Shown here piece by piece: positions 41,759 to 50,065 of a stretch of 64,000 nt of DNA. Location: positions 6,080,001 through 6,144,000 of the forward strand of contig NZ_FNSO01000004.1 of assembly GCF_900105945.1 (NCBI RefSeq), given 5' to 3'. Positions within the stretch are counted from its first letter, which is position 1, and every line of letters begins with the position of its first letter. The notes under the pieces were generated by a model. That model did no database searches. It saw nothing but the letters and a program-made list of their open reading frames with translations, and was not told where the DNA came from. Position numbers and translations under genes: made by a program. The stretch is from Amycolatopsis tolypomycina (GTDB lineage: Bacteria > Actinomycetota > Actinomycetes > Mycobacteriales > Pseudonocardiaceae).

Positions 41759-42799
41759 ATGAAGGCCCGGCCGCACGTGACACTCGAAGACGTGGCACGC
41801 AGCGCGAACGTCTCGCTCGCGACGGCGTCGCGGGTGCTCAACGGCACCGCGTCCGTCCGCGCCGACCTGCGGGAGCGGGTGTCCGCCGCCGCGGCCGAGC
41901 TGGCCTACGCCCCCAACGCGCACGCCCAGGCCCTCGCCGGCGGCACGCACCGCACGGTCGGCGTGATCTGCCACGACGTCAGCGACCCGTACTTCGCGGC
42001 GATCGCGGGCGGGGTGATGCGGGTGGCCACCGACAACGGGCTGCTCGTCATGCTCGCCGGCACGTTCCGCGACCCGGACCGCGAAGTCGCCTACGTCTCG
42101 ACGCTGCGCGCGCAGCGGGCCGCGGCCATCCTGCTGATCGGCTCGGCGTTCGAGGACCGGGCGTGGGAACGCGCGATGGCCGCCGAGCTGGAGCCCTACC
42201 GCCGCGGCGGCGGCCAGGTCGCGGCGGTCAGCAGGCACCGCGGGCTCAAGATCGACACCGTCCAGCCGGACAACAAGGGCGGCGCCGCCGCGCTGGCGAA
42301 GGAACTGGTCGGCCTCGGCCACAAGCGGTTCGCCGTGCTGGCCGGGCCGCGGCGGCTGAGCACCGTGATCGACCGGCTCGCCGGGTTCTCCGGTGAGCTG
42401 GCCGCGCACGGCATCGAGCTGCGCGAAGAGGACGTCGTCGAGGCCGCGTTCAGCCGCGACGGCGGGTACGAGGCCACGAAGCGGCTGCTCGCCGGCCGCA
42501 AGCGCAAGCTGCCGACCTGCCTGTTCGCCGTCACCGACGTGATGGCGATCGGCGCGCTGACGGCGTTGCGCGAGGAAGGCCTGTCCGTGCCCGGCGACAT
42601 CTCGGTGGCCGGGTTCGACGACATCCCGGTGGTCCGCGACCTGGCCCCGGCGCTGACCACGGTGCGGCTGCCGCTGGAGGAACTCGGCGAACGCGCGATG
42701 GACATGGCGATCAAGGGCTCCGCGGGCACCCGGCCGCGGACGGTCCGGCTGTCCGGCGAAGTCGTCCTGCGCGAAAGCACCGGACGCCCCAAGCGCTGA
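41759..42799 (+). CDS. LacI-family regulator of downstream sugar catabolic genes
   Basis: Repressor of 346 residues. The helix-turn-helix LEDVARSANVSLATASRVLNG occupies 9-30, the hinge ends near 60, and the sugar-binding domain follows (VGVICHDVSDPYFAAIAGG, SVAGFDDIPV). ATG 41759 has GGAGGAG upstream. A perfect 14-bp dyad of the LacI-operator kind lies between its stop and the next gene. It therefore most likely controls the 42881-44826 pair and probably senses the sugar they use. Confidence 0.93.
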   Translation: MKARPHVTLEDVARSANVSLATASRVLNGTASVRADLRERVSAAAAELAYAPNAHAQALAGGTHRTVGVICHDVSDPYFAAIAGGVMRVATDNGLLVMLAGTFRDPDREVAYVSTLRAQRAAAILLIGSAFEDRAWERAMAAELEPYRRGGGQVAAVSRHRGLKIDTVQPDNKGGAAALAKELVGLGHKRFAVLAGPRRLSTVIDRLAGFSGELAAHGIELREEDVVEAAFSRDGGYEATKRLLAGRKRKLPTCLFAVTDVMAIGALTALREEGLSVPGDISVAGFDDIPVVRDLAPALTTVRLPLEELGERAMDMAIKGSAGTRPRTVRLSGEVVLRESTGRPKR

Positions 42800-42846
42800 C
42801 CCCACCGGGCCTTGTCGCGGCGCGGCACAGGCCCTACCGTGGGTCG

Positions 42847-42860
42847 AGAAAGCGCTTTCT
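42847..42860. promoter_or_regulatory. LacI-type operator AGAAAGCGCTTTCT
   Basis: A perfect 14-bp palindrome with a central CG step, as in LacI/GalR-family operators, 21 bp before the DUF993 start codon. The repressor encoded directly upstream is the likely ligand. Confidence 0.7.
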
Positions 42861-42880
42861 TACCCCTGCGGAGGTCCTCG

Positions 42881-44014
42881 ATGCTCGTGCTCCCGGCCCC
42901 CGGTGGCGAGCTGCTGAACTGGTCGCCGTCCGGACCACGGCCCCCGGCACCCCCGACGAAACCGCCGACTTCGCGCATCGCCTACGCCGCCGCGCACGTC
43001 GTCGCGGACGCGCTGGCCGACGAGCCCTACGCCGTGGACTGGGACACGACGCTGGCCTTCCGCGAGCACCTCTGGTCGTGCGGACTGGGCGTCGCGGAGG
43101 CGATGGACACCGCGCAGCGCGGCATGGGCCTCGACTGGGCCACGACGCAGGAACTGGTGTCCCGCACCGGCGCGGCCGCGGCCGGGCGGCGCTGGTGCGC
43201 CGGCGTCGGCACCGACCAGCTGCCGCCGGGCCCGGCCACCATCACGTCCATTGTGGACGCCTGGCGCGAGCAGCTCGAGCTGGTCTCCGGCGCGGGCGCG
43301 GTCCCGGTCGTGATGGCCAGCCGCGCGCTGGCCGCCGCCGCCCAGAGCCCGGACGACTACCACACGGCGTACGGGAAGCTGCTGTCCGAGGCGGGCGGGC
43401 CGGTCCTGCTGCACTGGCTGGGCGAGCAGTTCGACCCGGCGCTGGCCGGCTACTGGGGCCACGCCGACGTCCGCGCCGCCGCCCGCGAGCTGGCCGCGCT
43501 CTGCACCGAGCACGCCGCCACGATCGCCGGGGTGAAGGTCTCGGTACTCGACGCCGAGGTCGAGGTCGAGTTCCGCCGGGCGCTGCCGGACGGCGTCGCC
43601 TGCTACACCGGCGACGACTTCAACTACCCGTCGCTGATCGCCGGGGACGGCGAGGGCCACAGTGAGGCCCTGCTCGGCATCTTCGACCCGCTCGCCCCGA
43701 TCGCCGGCACCGCCCTGGCCCGCCTCGACGACGGCGACCGGGCCGGGTTCCACGCCCTGCTCGACAGAACCGTGCCGTTGTCCCGCGAGATCTTCCGCGC
43801 GCCGACCCGGCACTACAAGACCGGCGTCGTGTACCTGGCCCACCTCAACGGCCACCAGGACCACTTCCGGATGATCGCCGGGCAGGAGTCCGCGCGGACG
43901 ATCACCCACCTCGCGATGCTGCTGCGGCTCGCCGACGAGGCCGGCGTGCTGGCCGACCCCGACCTGGCCGAGGCCCGGATGCGGCCGCTGCTGCAGGTCG
44001 CGGGGGTCGCGTGA
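42881..44014 (+). CDS. Dihydrodipicolinate synthase-like protein (DUF993)
   Basis: Cytosolic TIM-barrel-type protein of 377 residues assigned to the DUF993 family from its sequence pattern (HLWSCGLGVAEAMDTAQRGMGLDW, VLLHWLGEQFDPALAGYWG, GVKVSVLDAEVE). The family is related to DHDPS-type aldolases and usually sits with sugar dehydrogenase and isomerase genes, but its reaction is not established. ATG 42881 follows CGGAGG. The sugar epimerase gene overlaps its stop, so the two are co-translated under the LacI operator. Confidence 0.8.
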   Translation: MLVLPAPGGELLNWSPSGPRPPAPPTKPPTSRIAYAAAHVVADALADEPYAVDWDTTLAFREHLWSCGLGVAEAMDTAQRGMGLDWATTQELVSRTGAAAAGRRWCAGVGTDQLPPGPATITSIVDAWREQLELVSGAGAVPVVMASRALAAAAQSPDDYHTAYGKLLSEAGGPVLLHWLGEQFDPALAGYWGHADVRAAARELAALCTEHAATIAGVKVSVLDAEVEVEFRRALPDGVACYTGDDFNYPSLIAGDGEGHSEALLGIFDPLAPIAGTALARLDDGDRAGFHALLDRTVPLSREIFRAPTRHYKTGVVYLAHLNGHQDHFRMIAGQESARTITHLAMLLRLADEAGVLADPDLAEARMRPLLQVAGVA

Positions 44015-44826
44015 TGGACCCCCGGCTGAGCCTCAACCAGATCACCACGAAGTCCTGGTCGCTGCCGGAGGCGGTGGCCGGCTGCGCCGAGGCGGGCGTC
44101 GGCTGGATCGGGCTGTGGCGCGACAAGGTCGCCGAAACCGGCGTCGACGAGGCCGCACGGCTGCTGAAGGAACACGGTGTGCGGGTTTCGTCGTTGTGCC
44201 GCGGTGGGTTCTTCACCGGCGTGACACCGGAGGGGTCCCCTGTGGACGGTGTGGCGCAGACCCGGGAGGCGATCGACGAGGCCGCCGCGCTCGGCACCGA
44301 CGTGCTCGTGCTGGTCGTGGGCGGGATCGCGGGCAACGACCTGGCCGCGTCCCGGCAGCGGGTCGCCGACGCGGTCGGCGAACTGGCGCCGTACGCCGGG
44401 GAGCGCGGGGTCCGGCTCGGCCTGGAGCCGCTGCACCCGATGCAGTGCGCGGAGCGGTCGGTGCTGTCCACTGTGGACCAGGCGCTGGCGATCGCGGTGG
44501 AGCACCCGGCCGAGCAGGTCGGCGTGATCGTGGACGAGTTCCACGTCTGGTGGGACCCGCGGATCGAGGAGTCGATCGCCGCGGCGGCCGGGCGGATCGC
44601 CGGGTTCCACGTGTGCGACGTCCTGGTGCCGCTGCCGGACCCGCTGCTGGGCCGCGCGCTGCCCGGCGACGGCCCGATCGACCACCGCCGGCTGCGCGCG
44701 GCCGTCGAGGCGGCGGGGTACTCGGGGCCGATCGAGGTCGAGGTGTTCAACGCGGACCTGTGGGCCCGGCCGGGCCAGGACGTCCTGGCCGAGACCATTA
44801 CGGCGTTCGAGCGATACGTGGCCTGA
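44014..44826 (+). CDS. Sugar phosphate isomerase/epimerase family protein
   Basis: Xylose-isomerase-like TIM barrel of 270 residues. Likely metal ligands are the Glu of LGLEPLHPM, the Asp of VIVDEFHVWWD, the His of AGFHVCD and the Glu of PIEVEVFN. It would isomerise a keto- or phospho-sugar in the pathway with the DUF993 protein. ATG 44014 overlaps the TGA of the preceding gene; GTG 44011 is possible. A Gfo/Idh/MocA dehydrogenase, a frequent third partner, is absent here. Confidence 0.87.
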   Translation: MDPRLSLNQITTKSWSLPEAVAGCAEAGVGWIGLWRDKVAETGVDEAARLLKEHGVRVSSLCRGGFFTGVTPEGSPVDGVAQTREAIDEAAALGTDVLVLVVGGIAGNDLAASRQRVADAVGELAPYAGERGVRLGLEPLHPMQCAERSVLSTVDQALAIAVEHPAEQVGVIVDEFHVWWDPRIEESIAAAAGRIAGFHVCDVLVPLPDPLLGRALPGDGPIDHRRLRAAVEAAGYSGPIEVEVFNADLWARPGQDVLAETITAFERYVA

Positions 44827-44828
44827 TT

Positions 44829-44868
44829 CCGTCCGCCTGGCGGTACGCTGGGTCCATCAGGCGGACGG
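44829..44868. promoter_or_regulatory. Inverted repeat upstream of IclR gene
   Basis: Arms CCGTCCGCCTG (44829-44839) and CAGGCGGACGG (44858-44868) are perfect over 11 bp with 18 bp between, ending 8 bp before the IclR start. Possible autoregulatory operator; it could also act as a terminator for the epimerase gene. Confidence 0.45.
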
Positions 44869-44876
44869 GGTCGCTC

Positions 44877-45539
44877 ATGAAGGCAGACGAAGACGGATCG
44901 GTCCGGAGCGTGCTGCGCGCGTTCGACCTGCTCGCGCTCTTCACCGAACACCGCCCGACCTGGGCGGTCAAGGACCTCACGACGGCCAGCGGCCTGGCGA
45001 AGACGACCGTGCTGCGGCTGGTCGCCACCTGCGAACAGCGCGGCCTGCTCTGGGCGCGGCCCGACGGGCGGTTCACCGTCGGGCCCGGGATGCTGCGGTG
45101 GGCGCAGCTGGCGAGCACGGCCTGGCAGCTGCCCGAGCCGGTCCGGCAGGTGCTGCGCGACCTGGCCCGGGAGTGCCGGGAGACGGTGAACCTCTACGTC
45201 CGCAGCACCTCCGTGCTGGTCTGCGTGGCCCAGCAGGAGGGCCCGCTGGCCATCCGGCACGTCGGCCGGGTCGGCGACGAACTCCCGCTCGGCTTCGGCG
45301 CCGCCGGGCGCGTCCTCGACGGCACCGAGGGCGCCGCCGTCAGCCACGGCGAGCCGGAGACCGGCGCGTCCAGCGTGGCCGCGCCGGTGCACGACGGCGA
45401 CGGACGGCTGCTCGCGGCGCTGGCCGTCACCGGGCCCAGCAGCCGGTTCGGGCCCGGCGAAGTCGCTGCGTTCACCGAAGCCCTCGCCACCGCTTCGGTG
45501 CGGATATCGCAGATCGGCCTCGGGACGCGGACGGAATAG
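44877..45539 (+). CDS. IclR-family transcriptional regulator, compact
   Basis: Regulator of 220 residues, shorter than the usual 250-270. The N-terminal winged helix (SVLRAFDLLALFTEHRPTWAVKDL, TTASGLAKTTVLRLV in sections) is intact. The effector domain is present (ECRETVNLYVRS, IRHVGRVGDELPLGFGAAGRVL, SSVAAPVHDGDGRLLAALAVTGPSSRF). It lacks about 35 residues between the GxAGR and the AAPV strands. ATG 44877 is the first start. It may regulate the sugar genes before it or the two-component genes after it. Confidence 0.9.
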   Translation: MKADEDGSVRSVLRAFDLLALFTEHRPTWAVKDLTTASGLAKTTVLRLVATCEQRGLLWARPDGRFTVGPGMLRWAQLASTAWQLPEPVRQVLRDLARECRETVNLYVRSTSVLVCVAQQEGPLAIRHVGRVGDELPLGFGAAGRVLDGTEGAAVSHGEPETGASSVAAPVHDGDGRLLAALAVTGPSSRFGPGEVAAFTEALATASVRISQIGLGTRTE

Positions 45540-45585
45540 ACGACAATCACCCGGCGCGCGGCGGAACGTTGGTTAGGCTTCCCGC

Positions 45586-46296
45586 ATGCCGAACCTGCTG
45601 GTGGTGGAAGACGACGCGGCGATCGGCAGCGTGCTCGAATCGACCCTGCGACTGCACGGTCACCAGGTGTACTGGGCCCGCGACGGCCGGACCGCCCTGC
45701 GGGCCGCCGAACCCGGCGAATTCGACCTCGTGCTGCTCGACCTCGGCCTGCCCGACCTCGACGGCGTCGAGGTCTGCCGCCGGCTGCGGGCCGCGCTGCC
45801 CGCCGCGGTGCTGGTGATCCTCACCGCGCGGCAGGAGGAGATGGACGTCGTCGTCGGCCTCGACGCCGGTGCCGACGACTACCTCACCAAGCCGATCCGG
45901 CTGGGCGAGCTGCTGGCCAGGGTGCGGGCCCACCTGCGGCGCGGCGCGCCCGCCGGGGCCCGGCCGCCGGTGACCATCGGCGGGCTCACCGTCGACATCG
46001 CCGGCCGCCGCGCCACCCTGGCCGGGCGCGAGGTCGTGTTGCGCGCCAAGGAGTTCGACCTGCTGGCCCGGCTCGCCGAGCAACCCGGCGTCGCGGTCAG
46101 CCGCGAGACGCTGATGTCCGAGGTCTGGGACGCGCACTGGTACGGCTCGACGAAGACGCTGGACGTGCACATCGCCGCGGTGCGCCGCAAGCTCACCGCG
46201 GCCGCCGGGCCCGACGACGAGGTCCCGCGGATCGCCACCCTGCGCGGGCACGGCTACCGGCTGGAAGACCCGGCCCGCACCGCCGCCGAAGGCTAG
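45586..46296 (+). CDS. OmpR-family response regulator
   Basis: DNA-binding response regulator of 236 residues. Phospho-acceptor Asp52 (LVLLDLGLPD), acidic residues Glu8 and Asp9, Thr80 and Lys102 are in place. The winged-helix output domain (about 130-228) ends in ATLRGHGYRLED. The kinase gene starts 3 nt after its stop, so they form an operon. Target genes are not evident. Confidence 0.95.
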   Translation: MPNLLVVEDDAAIGSVLESTLRLHGHQVYWARDGRTALRAAEPGEFDLVLLDLGLPDLDGVEVCRRLRAALPAAVLVILTARQEEMDVVVGLDAGADDYLTKPIRLGELLARVRAHLRRGAPAGARPPVTIGGLTVDIAGRRATLAGREVVLRAKEFDLLARLAEQPGVAVSRETLMSEVWDAHWYGSTKTLDVHIAAVRRKLTAAAGPDDEVPRIATLRGHGYRLEDPARTAAEG

Positions 46297-46298
46297 CC

Positions 46299-47597
46299 GT
46301 GCGCCGCAAGATCACCTCGCTGACGGTGCTGGCCGCCCTGGTGGCGACCCTGCTGTTCGCGCTGCCGCTGGGCTTCGCGGTGTGGCAGTACTACCACGAC
46401 GACGCGAAGGGCGACCTGGAGCGGGCCGCGGACGCCGCCGCGCTCGCCGTGTCGGGAGACCTGAACGCCGGGCGGCGGCCGACCGTGCCCGTGCTCGACG
46501 AGGAGGACGACGAAGCCGCGGGCGAAGTCGGGATCTACGCCCCGGACGGGCGGCTGCTCGCCGGGGTCGGGCCCGCCGTCGCCGGCCCGGTCGAGCAGCA
46601 GGCGGCCAAGGCCACGGTGGACGTCGTCATCGGCCGCGAAGGCGACGAAATGGCGCTGGCGGTGCCGGTGGTGAGCGGCCCCCGGGTGACCGGCGTGGTC
46701 CGCGCCGCGCTGCCGCTGTCCGAGCTGCGGCTGCGGATCGTGCTGACCCTGCTCGGCATGGCCGGGCTCGCGGTCGCCACGACCGGGGTGAGCTGGCTGC
46801 TGGCCCGGCGGTTCACCACGCGCTTGGTCCGGCCGCTGGAACAGCTGGCCGCCGCGGCCGAACGGCTCGGCGACGGCGACTTCACGGCCCGCTCGCCCCG
46901 CGCGGGCATCCCCGAGATCGACCAGGTCGGCGAGACACTGGACGCCACGGCGGCCCGCATCCGCGAGACCCTGGAGCGCGAGCGGGCGTTCTCCGCGGAG
47001 GCGTCCCACCAGCTGCGCACGCCGCTGACCGGGCTGCGCTGGCAGCTCGAAGCGGCCCTGGAGGCCCCGGCGGCCGACCCGTACGCGGCCATCCGCGCCG
47101 GCATCGCGTCCGCCGACCGGCTGGAACGCACCATCGAGGACCTCCTGGCGCTGGGCCGGGAACGCCGGGCACCGCGGGCCGAGCTCGACCTCGACGGGCT
47201 CCTCGAGGAGCTCCGGCAGGCCGGCGAAGCCCTGCTCGGGCCGCAGGGCCGGACGGTGCGGATCCACCGGGAGGACCCGCCGCCGGCGCGCGTGGCGGCC
47301 GCGGCGGTCCGGCAGATCCTGGGCGTGCTGCTGGACAACGCCGTGACGCACGGCCGCGGCACGGTCACGGTCCTGGCCCGCGACGCCGGCGACGCGCTCG
47401 CCATCGACGTCGCCGACGAAGGCCCGGACCTCGGCGAGACCGACCCGTTCGCGACGACGCCCACCGGCCACGGCATCGGCCTGCGCCTGGCCCGCGGCCT
47501 CGCCGAGGCCGAAGGCGGCCGCCTCCGGCTCAGCCGCCCCGACCCGCCGACGTTCACCCTCCTCCTCCCCGCCGCCGACCCCACCACCCCGGCGTAA
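46299..47597 (+). CDS. Sensor histidine kinase
   Basis: Membrane kinase of 432 residues. Membrane segments lie at about 8-30 and 148-168, with an extracytoplasmic sensor of about 115 residues between. HAMP follows at 165-220. His237 (FSAEASHQLRTPLTG) is the phosphorylation site, and the ATP-binding domain is short but has N-box VLLDNAVTHG and a G-rich GHGIGLRLARG. GTG 46299 immediately follows the regulator stop. A palindromic terminator follows. Confidence 0.94.
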   Translation: MRRKITSLTVLAALVATLLFALPLGFAVWQYYHDDAKGDLERAADAAALAVSGDLNAGRRPTVPVLDEEDDEAAGEVGIYAPDGRLLAGVGPAVAGPVEQQAAKATVDVVIGREGDEMALAVPVVSGPRVTGVVRAALPLSELRLRIVLTLLGMAGLAVATTGVSWLLARRFTTRLVRPLEQLAAAAERLGDGDFTARSPRAGIPEIDQVGETLDATAARIRETLERERAFSAEASHQLRTPLTGLRWQLEAALEAPAADPYAAIRAGIASADRLERTIEDLLALGRERRAPRAELDLDGLLEELRQAGEALLGPQGRTVRIHREDPPPARVAAAAVRQILGVLLDNAVTHGRGTVTVLARDAGDALAIDVADEGPDLGETDPFATTPTGHGIGLRLARGLAEAEGGRLRLSRPDPPTFTLLLPAADPTTPA

Positions 47598-47610
47598 CCG
47601 AAGAGGGCGG

Positions 47611-47634
47611 GGGCACTTTCACGTGAAAGTGCCC
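47611..47634. terminator. Perfect palindrome between convergent genes
   Basis: Two 12-bp arms with no spacer (GGGCACTTTCAC and its complement) form a hairpin shared by the kinase gene and the convergent SCO6745-like gene. Confidence 0.75.
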
Positions 47635-47643
47635 TCCGGGGGG

Positions 47644-48474
47644 TTACATCGGGAAGGTCGTGCGGAAGGCGGCCGAGATCGGGGTGAGGTCGGCGATGAG
47701 GTGGTCCAGCTCGGTGGGGGTGAGGGCCGTGTAGGGCGGCTCGGCGAGGCGGTCGGTCAGGGCCTCGACGCGGTCCTTCGCGGCCCGGCCGTCGGGCGTG
47801 AGCCGGCTGTCGGGGCCGATGAGGCCGCGGGTGCGCATGCCGTCGACGACCGCTTGCAGCTGGGCGGCCGGGAGGTGCCAGACCCGGCCGAACTTCTCCG
47901 CGGGCAGGTCGATGGACAGGGCGTGCAGCACGTGGGCCTCCGTCCCGCCGATGCCCTCGGTCAGCAGCGCGGCGGTGTGGCCGTCGCCGCGGTGCTCGCG
48001 CAGCAGGGTCGCCGCGTGCCACAGCCGGGCCACCGGCTCGGCCGGCACCGGGACCGCGCGCAACGCCGCAAAGAGCGGGCGCCCCTCGACCGGGGCGCTG
48101 GTCGCCGCCTTCAGCAGGAGGTCACCGGCGCGGGCGATCGCCGGGTCGTCGGCCCGGTCGCCGAGGATCCGCCGCATGCCCGCGACGCAGCCGCGTTCAC
48201 GGGCGGCCAGCGCCGCCTCGGGCGTCGTCAGCTCCCAGACCCGGGGGAGGTGGCGGGCCACCTCGCCGGGGGCGAAGTTGTAGAAGACCGCGTGGACCAC
48301 CTCCGCCGGAACCGAACGGCCGAAGGGCGCGGCCCGGCCGGCGAAGTAGGCGTCCCACACGTTGCGCAGGCCCAGCGCCAGCAGCGCCTCGTCGGACTCG
48401 TCGGCGAAGTAGGGCACCAGGCCGATCGGCTCGACCAGGTCGTACATGCGGCGGGCGACGTGCGTCATCTTCAT
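47644..48474 (-). CDS. SCO6745/SalK-family protein
   Basis: Cytosolic protein of 276 residues that fits the actinobacterial SCO6745 (SalK-like) family. It begins THVARRMYDLVEPIGLVPYFADE, has a conserved FYNFAPGEVARHLPRVWE block and ends with a MarR-like helical region (VVDGMRTRGLIG). Function is unknown. ATG 48474 and ATG 48468 are equally possible starts. It is divergent from the lysine operon. Confidence 0.75.
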   Translation of the reverse strand: MKMTHVARRMYDLVEPIGLVPYFADESDEALLALGLRNVWDAYFAGRAAPFGRSVPAEVVHAVFYNFAPGEVARHLPRVWELTTPEAALAARERGCVAGMRRILGDRADDPAIARAGDLLLKAATSAPVEGRPLFAALRAVPVPAEPVARLWHAATLLREHRGDGHTAALLTEGIGGTEAHVLHALSIDLPAEKFGRVWHLPAAQLQAVVDGMRTRGLIGPDSRLTPDGRAAKDRVEALTDRLAEPPYTALTPTELDHLIADLTPISAAFRTTFPM

Positions 48475-48566
48475 CCCCTGGGGTTCCGGCGGCGCCTTCG
48501 TGGCGGCCGCTCACCCCCTCCACGAACGGCCCGGCCCCGATCCGACACCGAAATCCAAGCCGGAAC

Positions 48567-48614
48567 GAATCGCCATGATTCGATGCCTCTGTGCAATGAA
48601 TCACCTGTGATTCA
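48567..48614. promoter_or_regulatory. Paired GAATC dyads upstream of the lysine operon
   Basis: GAATC-GCCAT-GATTC (48567-48581) and TGAATCAC-CT-GTGATTCA (48597-48614) share the GAATC half-site; their centres are about 31 bp, three helical turns, apart. They lie 60-107 bp before the permease start and are candidate operators for the TetR protein encoded at the end of the operon. Confidence 0.5.
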
Positions 48615-48673
48615 TCTGTACGCGCAACGTCCTCCTGTTTTGCACTCCGGAAACGACCGTTACCGTCGTCGGC

Positions 48674-50065
48674 ATGACTCTGCGAGCCGCGACGGTGCGG
48701 CGGAAACCGGTCGCCGACCTGGTCGCCGAAGGCGATCACGGCACGTTGAAGCGGTCGCTCGGCCTCGGGCAGCTCACCATGCTCAGTATCGGGGCAACGC
48801 TGGGCAGCGGCATCTTCGTCGTGCTCGGCGAGGCCGTCCCGGTGGCCGGCCCGGCCGTGGTGCTCTCGTTCGTGCTCGCCGGCGTCACGGCGTTGTTCTC
48901 GGCGCTGTCCTACGCCGAGCTGGCCGGGATGATCCCGCTGTCCGGTTCGTCCTACTCCTACACCTACGCCACGCTCGGCGAGCTCGTCGCCTGGGTCTGC
49001 GGGTGGTGCCTGGTGCTCGAATACGGCGTCTCGGTCGCCTCCGTCGCCGTCGGCTGGGGCCAGTACCTCAACGAGCTGCTGCGCCTGGCCTTCGGCTTCG
49101 CCATCCCGGACGCGCTCAGCCAGCCACCCGGCGACGGCGGCGTCGTGAACGTACCCGCCATCCTCGTCGTCGTCCTCGCCATGTTCCTGCTGCTCTCCGG
49201 CGCGAAGGAGAGCGCGCGGGCCAACGCGGTCATGGTCGTGGTCAAGATCGGCACGCTGGTCCTCTTCTGCGCGATCGCGTTCAGCGCGGTGCAGGCGAAG
49301 AACTTCACGCCGTTCCTGCCGCTCGGGCTGGCCGGGCTGAGCGCCGGCGGGGCCAAGCTGTTCTTCTCCTACATCGGCTTCGACGCGGCCTCGACCGCCG
49401 GCGAGGAGGCGAAGAACCCGCAGCGCGACCTGCCGCGCGCGATCCTGCTCTCCCTCGGCATCGTCACCGTGCTGTACTGCCTGGTCGCCGTGGCCGCGGT
49501 CGGCGCGCTGCCGTGGCAGCAGTTCGACGGCCAGGAAGCCGCGCTCTCGCACGTCCTCGACGTCGTCTCGGACAACCCGTTCTGGGCCGGGCTGCTCGCT
49601 GTGGGCGCGATCGTGGCGATCTCCAGCGTCGTGCTGACCGTCCTCTACGGACAGACCCGCATCCTGTTCGCGATGTCCCGCGACGGCCTCGTCCCGGCCG
49701 CGCTGTCCAAAGTGGACACCAAGACCGGCTCCCCGCGGGTCAACACCCTCGTGGTGTCGGCCTTCGTCGCCGTCCTGGCCGCGTTCATCCCGCTCGGCAA
49801 GCTCGCCGACGCCACGAGCATCGGGACGCTGTTCGCGTTCGGCCTGGTCAACGTGGCCGTGCTGATGCTGCGACGCAGCCAGCCCGACCGCCCGCGGACG
49901 TTCCGCGTCCCGCTCGCGCCGGTGACGCCGATCCTGGGCGTGCTCTGCTGCGCGTACATGATGCTCAGCCTCGACGGCGCGACCTGGCTGGTCTTCGGCG
50001 CCTGGATGGTCCTGGGCCTGCTGATCTACTTCGGCTACGGGATCCGGAAGTCGAGGCTGGCATGA
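48674..50065 (+). CDS. APC/CAT-family amino acid permease
   Basis: Inner-membrane transporter of 463 residues with about 12 membrane helices. The substrate-binding motif LSIGATLGSGIFVVLG in helix 1 and the SYSYTYATLGELVAWVCGW and SYIGFDAASTAGEEAKNPQRDLP blocks (in parts) are typical of cationic amino acid transporters. It is the first gene of an operon with davA and davB, so lysine import is likely. The stop overlaps the davA start (ATGA). Confidence 0.93.
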   Translation: MTLRAATVRRKPVADLVAEGDHGTLKRSLGLGQLTMLSIGATLGSGIFVVLGEAVPVAGPAVVLSFVLAGVTALFSALSYAELAGMIPLSGSSYSYTYATLGELVAWVCGWCLVLEYGVSVASVAVGWGQYLNELLRLAFGFAIPDALSQPPGDGGVVNVPAILVVVLAMFLLLSGAKESARANAVMVVVKIGTLVLFCAIAFSAVQAKNFTPFLPLGLAGLSAGGAKLFFSYIGFDAASTAGEEAKNPQRDLPRAILLSLGIVTVLYCLVAVAAVGALPWQQFDGQEAALSHVLDVVSDNPFWAGLLAVGAIVAISSVVLTVLYGQTRILFAMSRDGLVPAALSKVDTKTGSPRVNTLVVSAFVAVLAAFIPLGKLADATSIGTLFAFGLVNVAVLMLRRSQPDRPRTFRVPLAPVTPILGVLCCAYMMLSLDGATWLVFGAWMVLGLLIYFGYGIRKSRLA

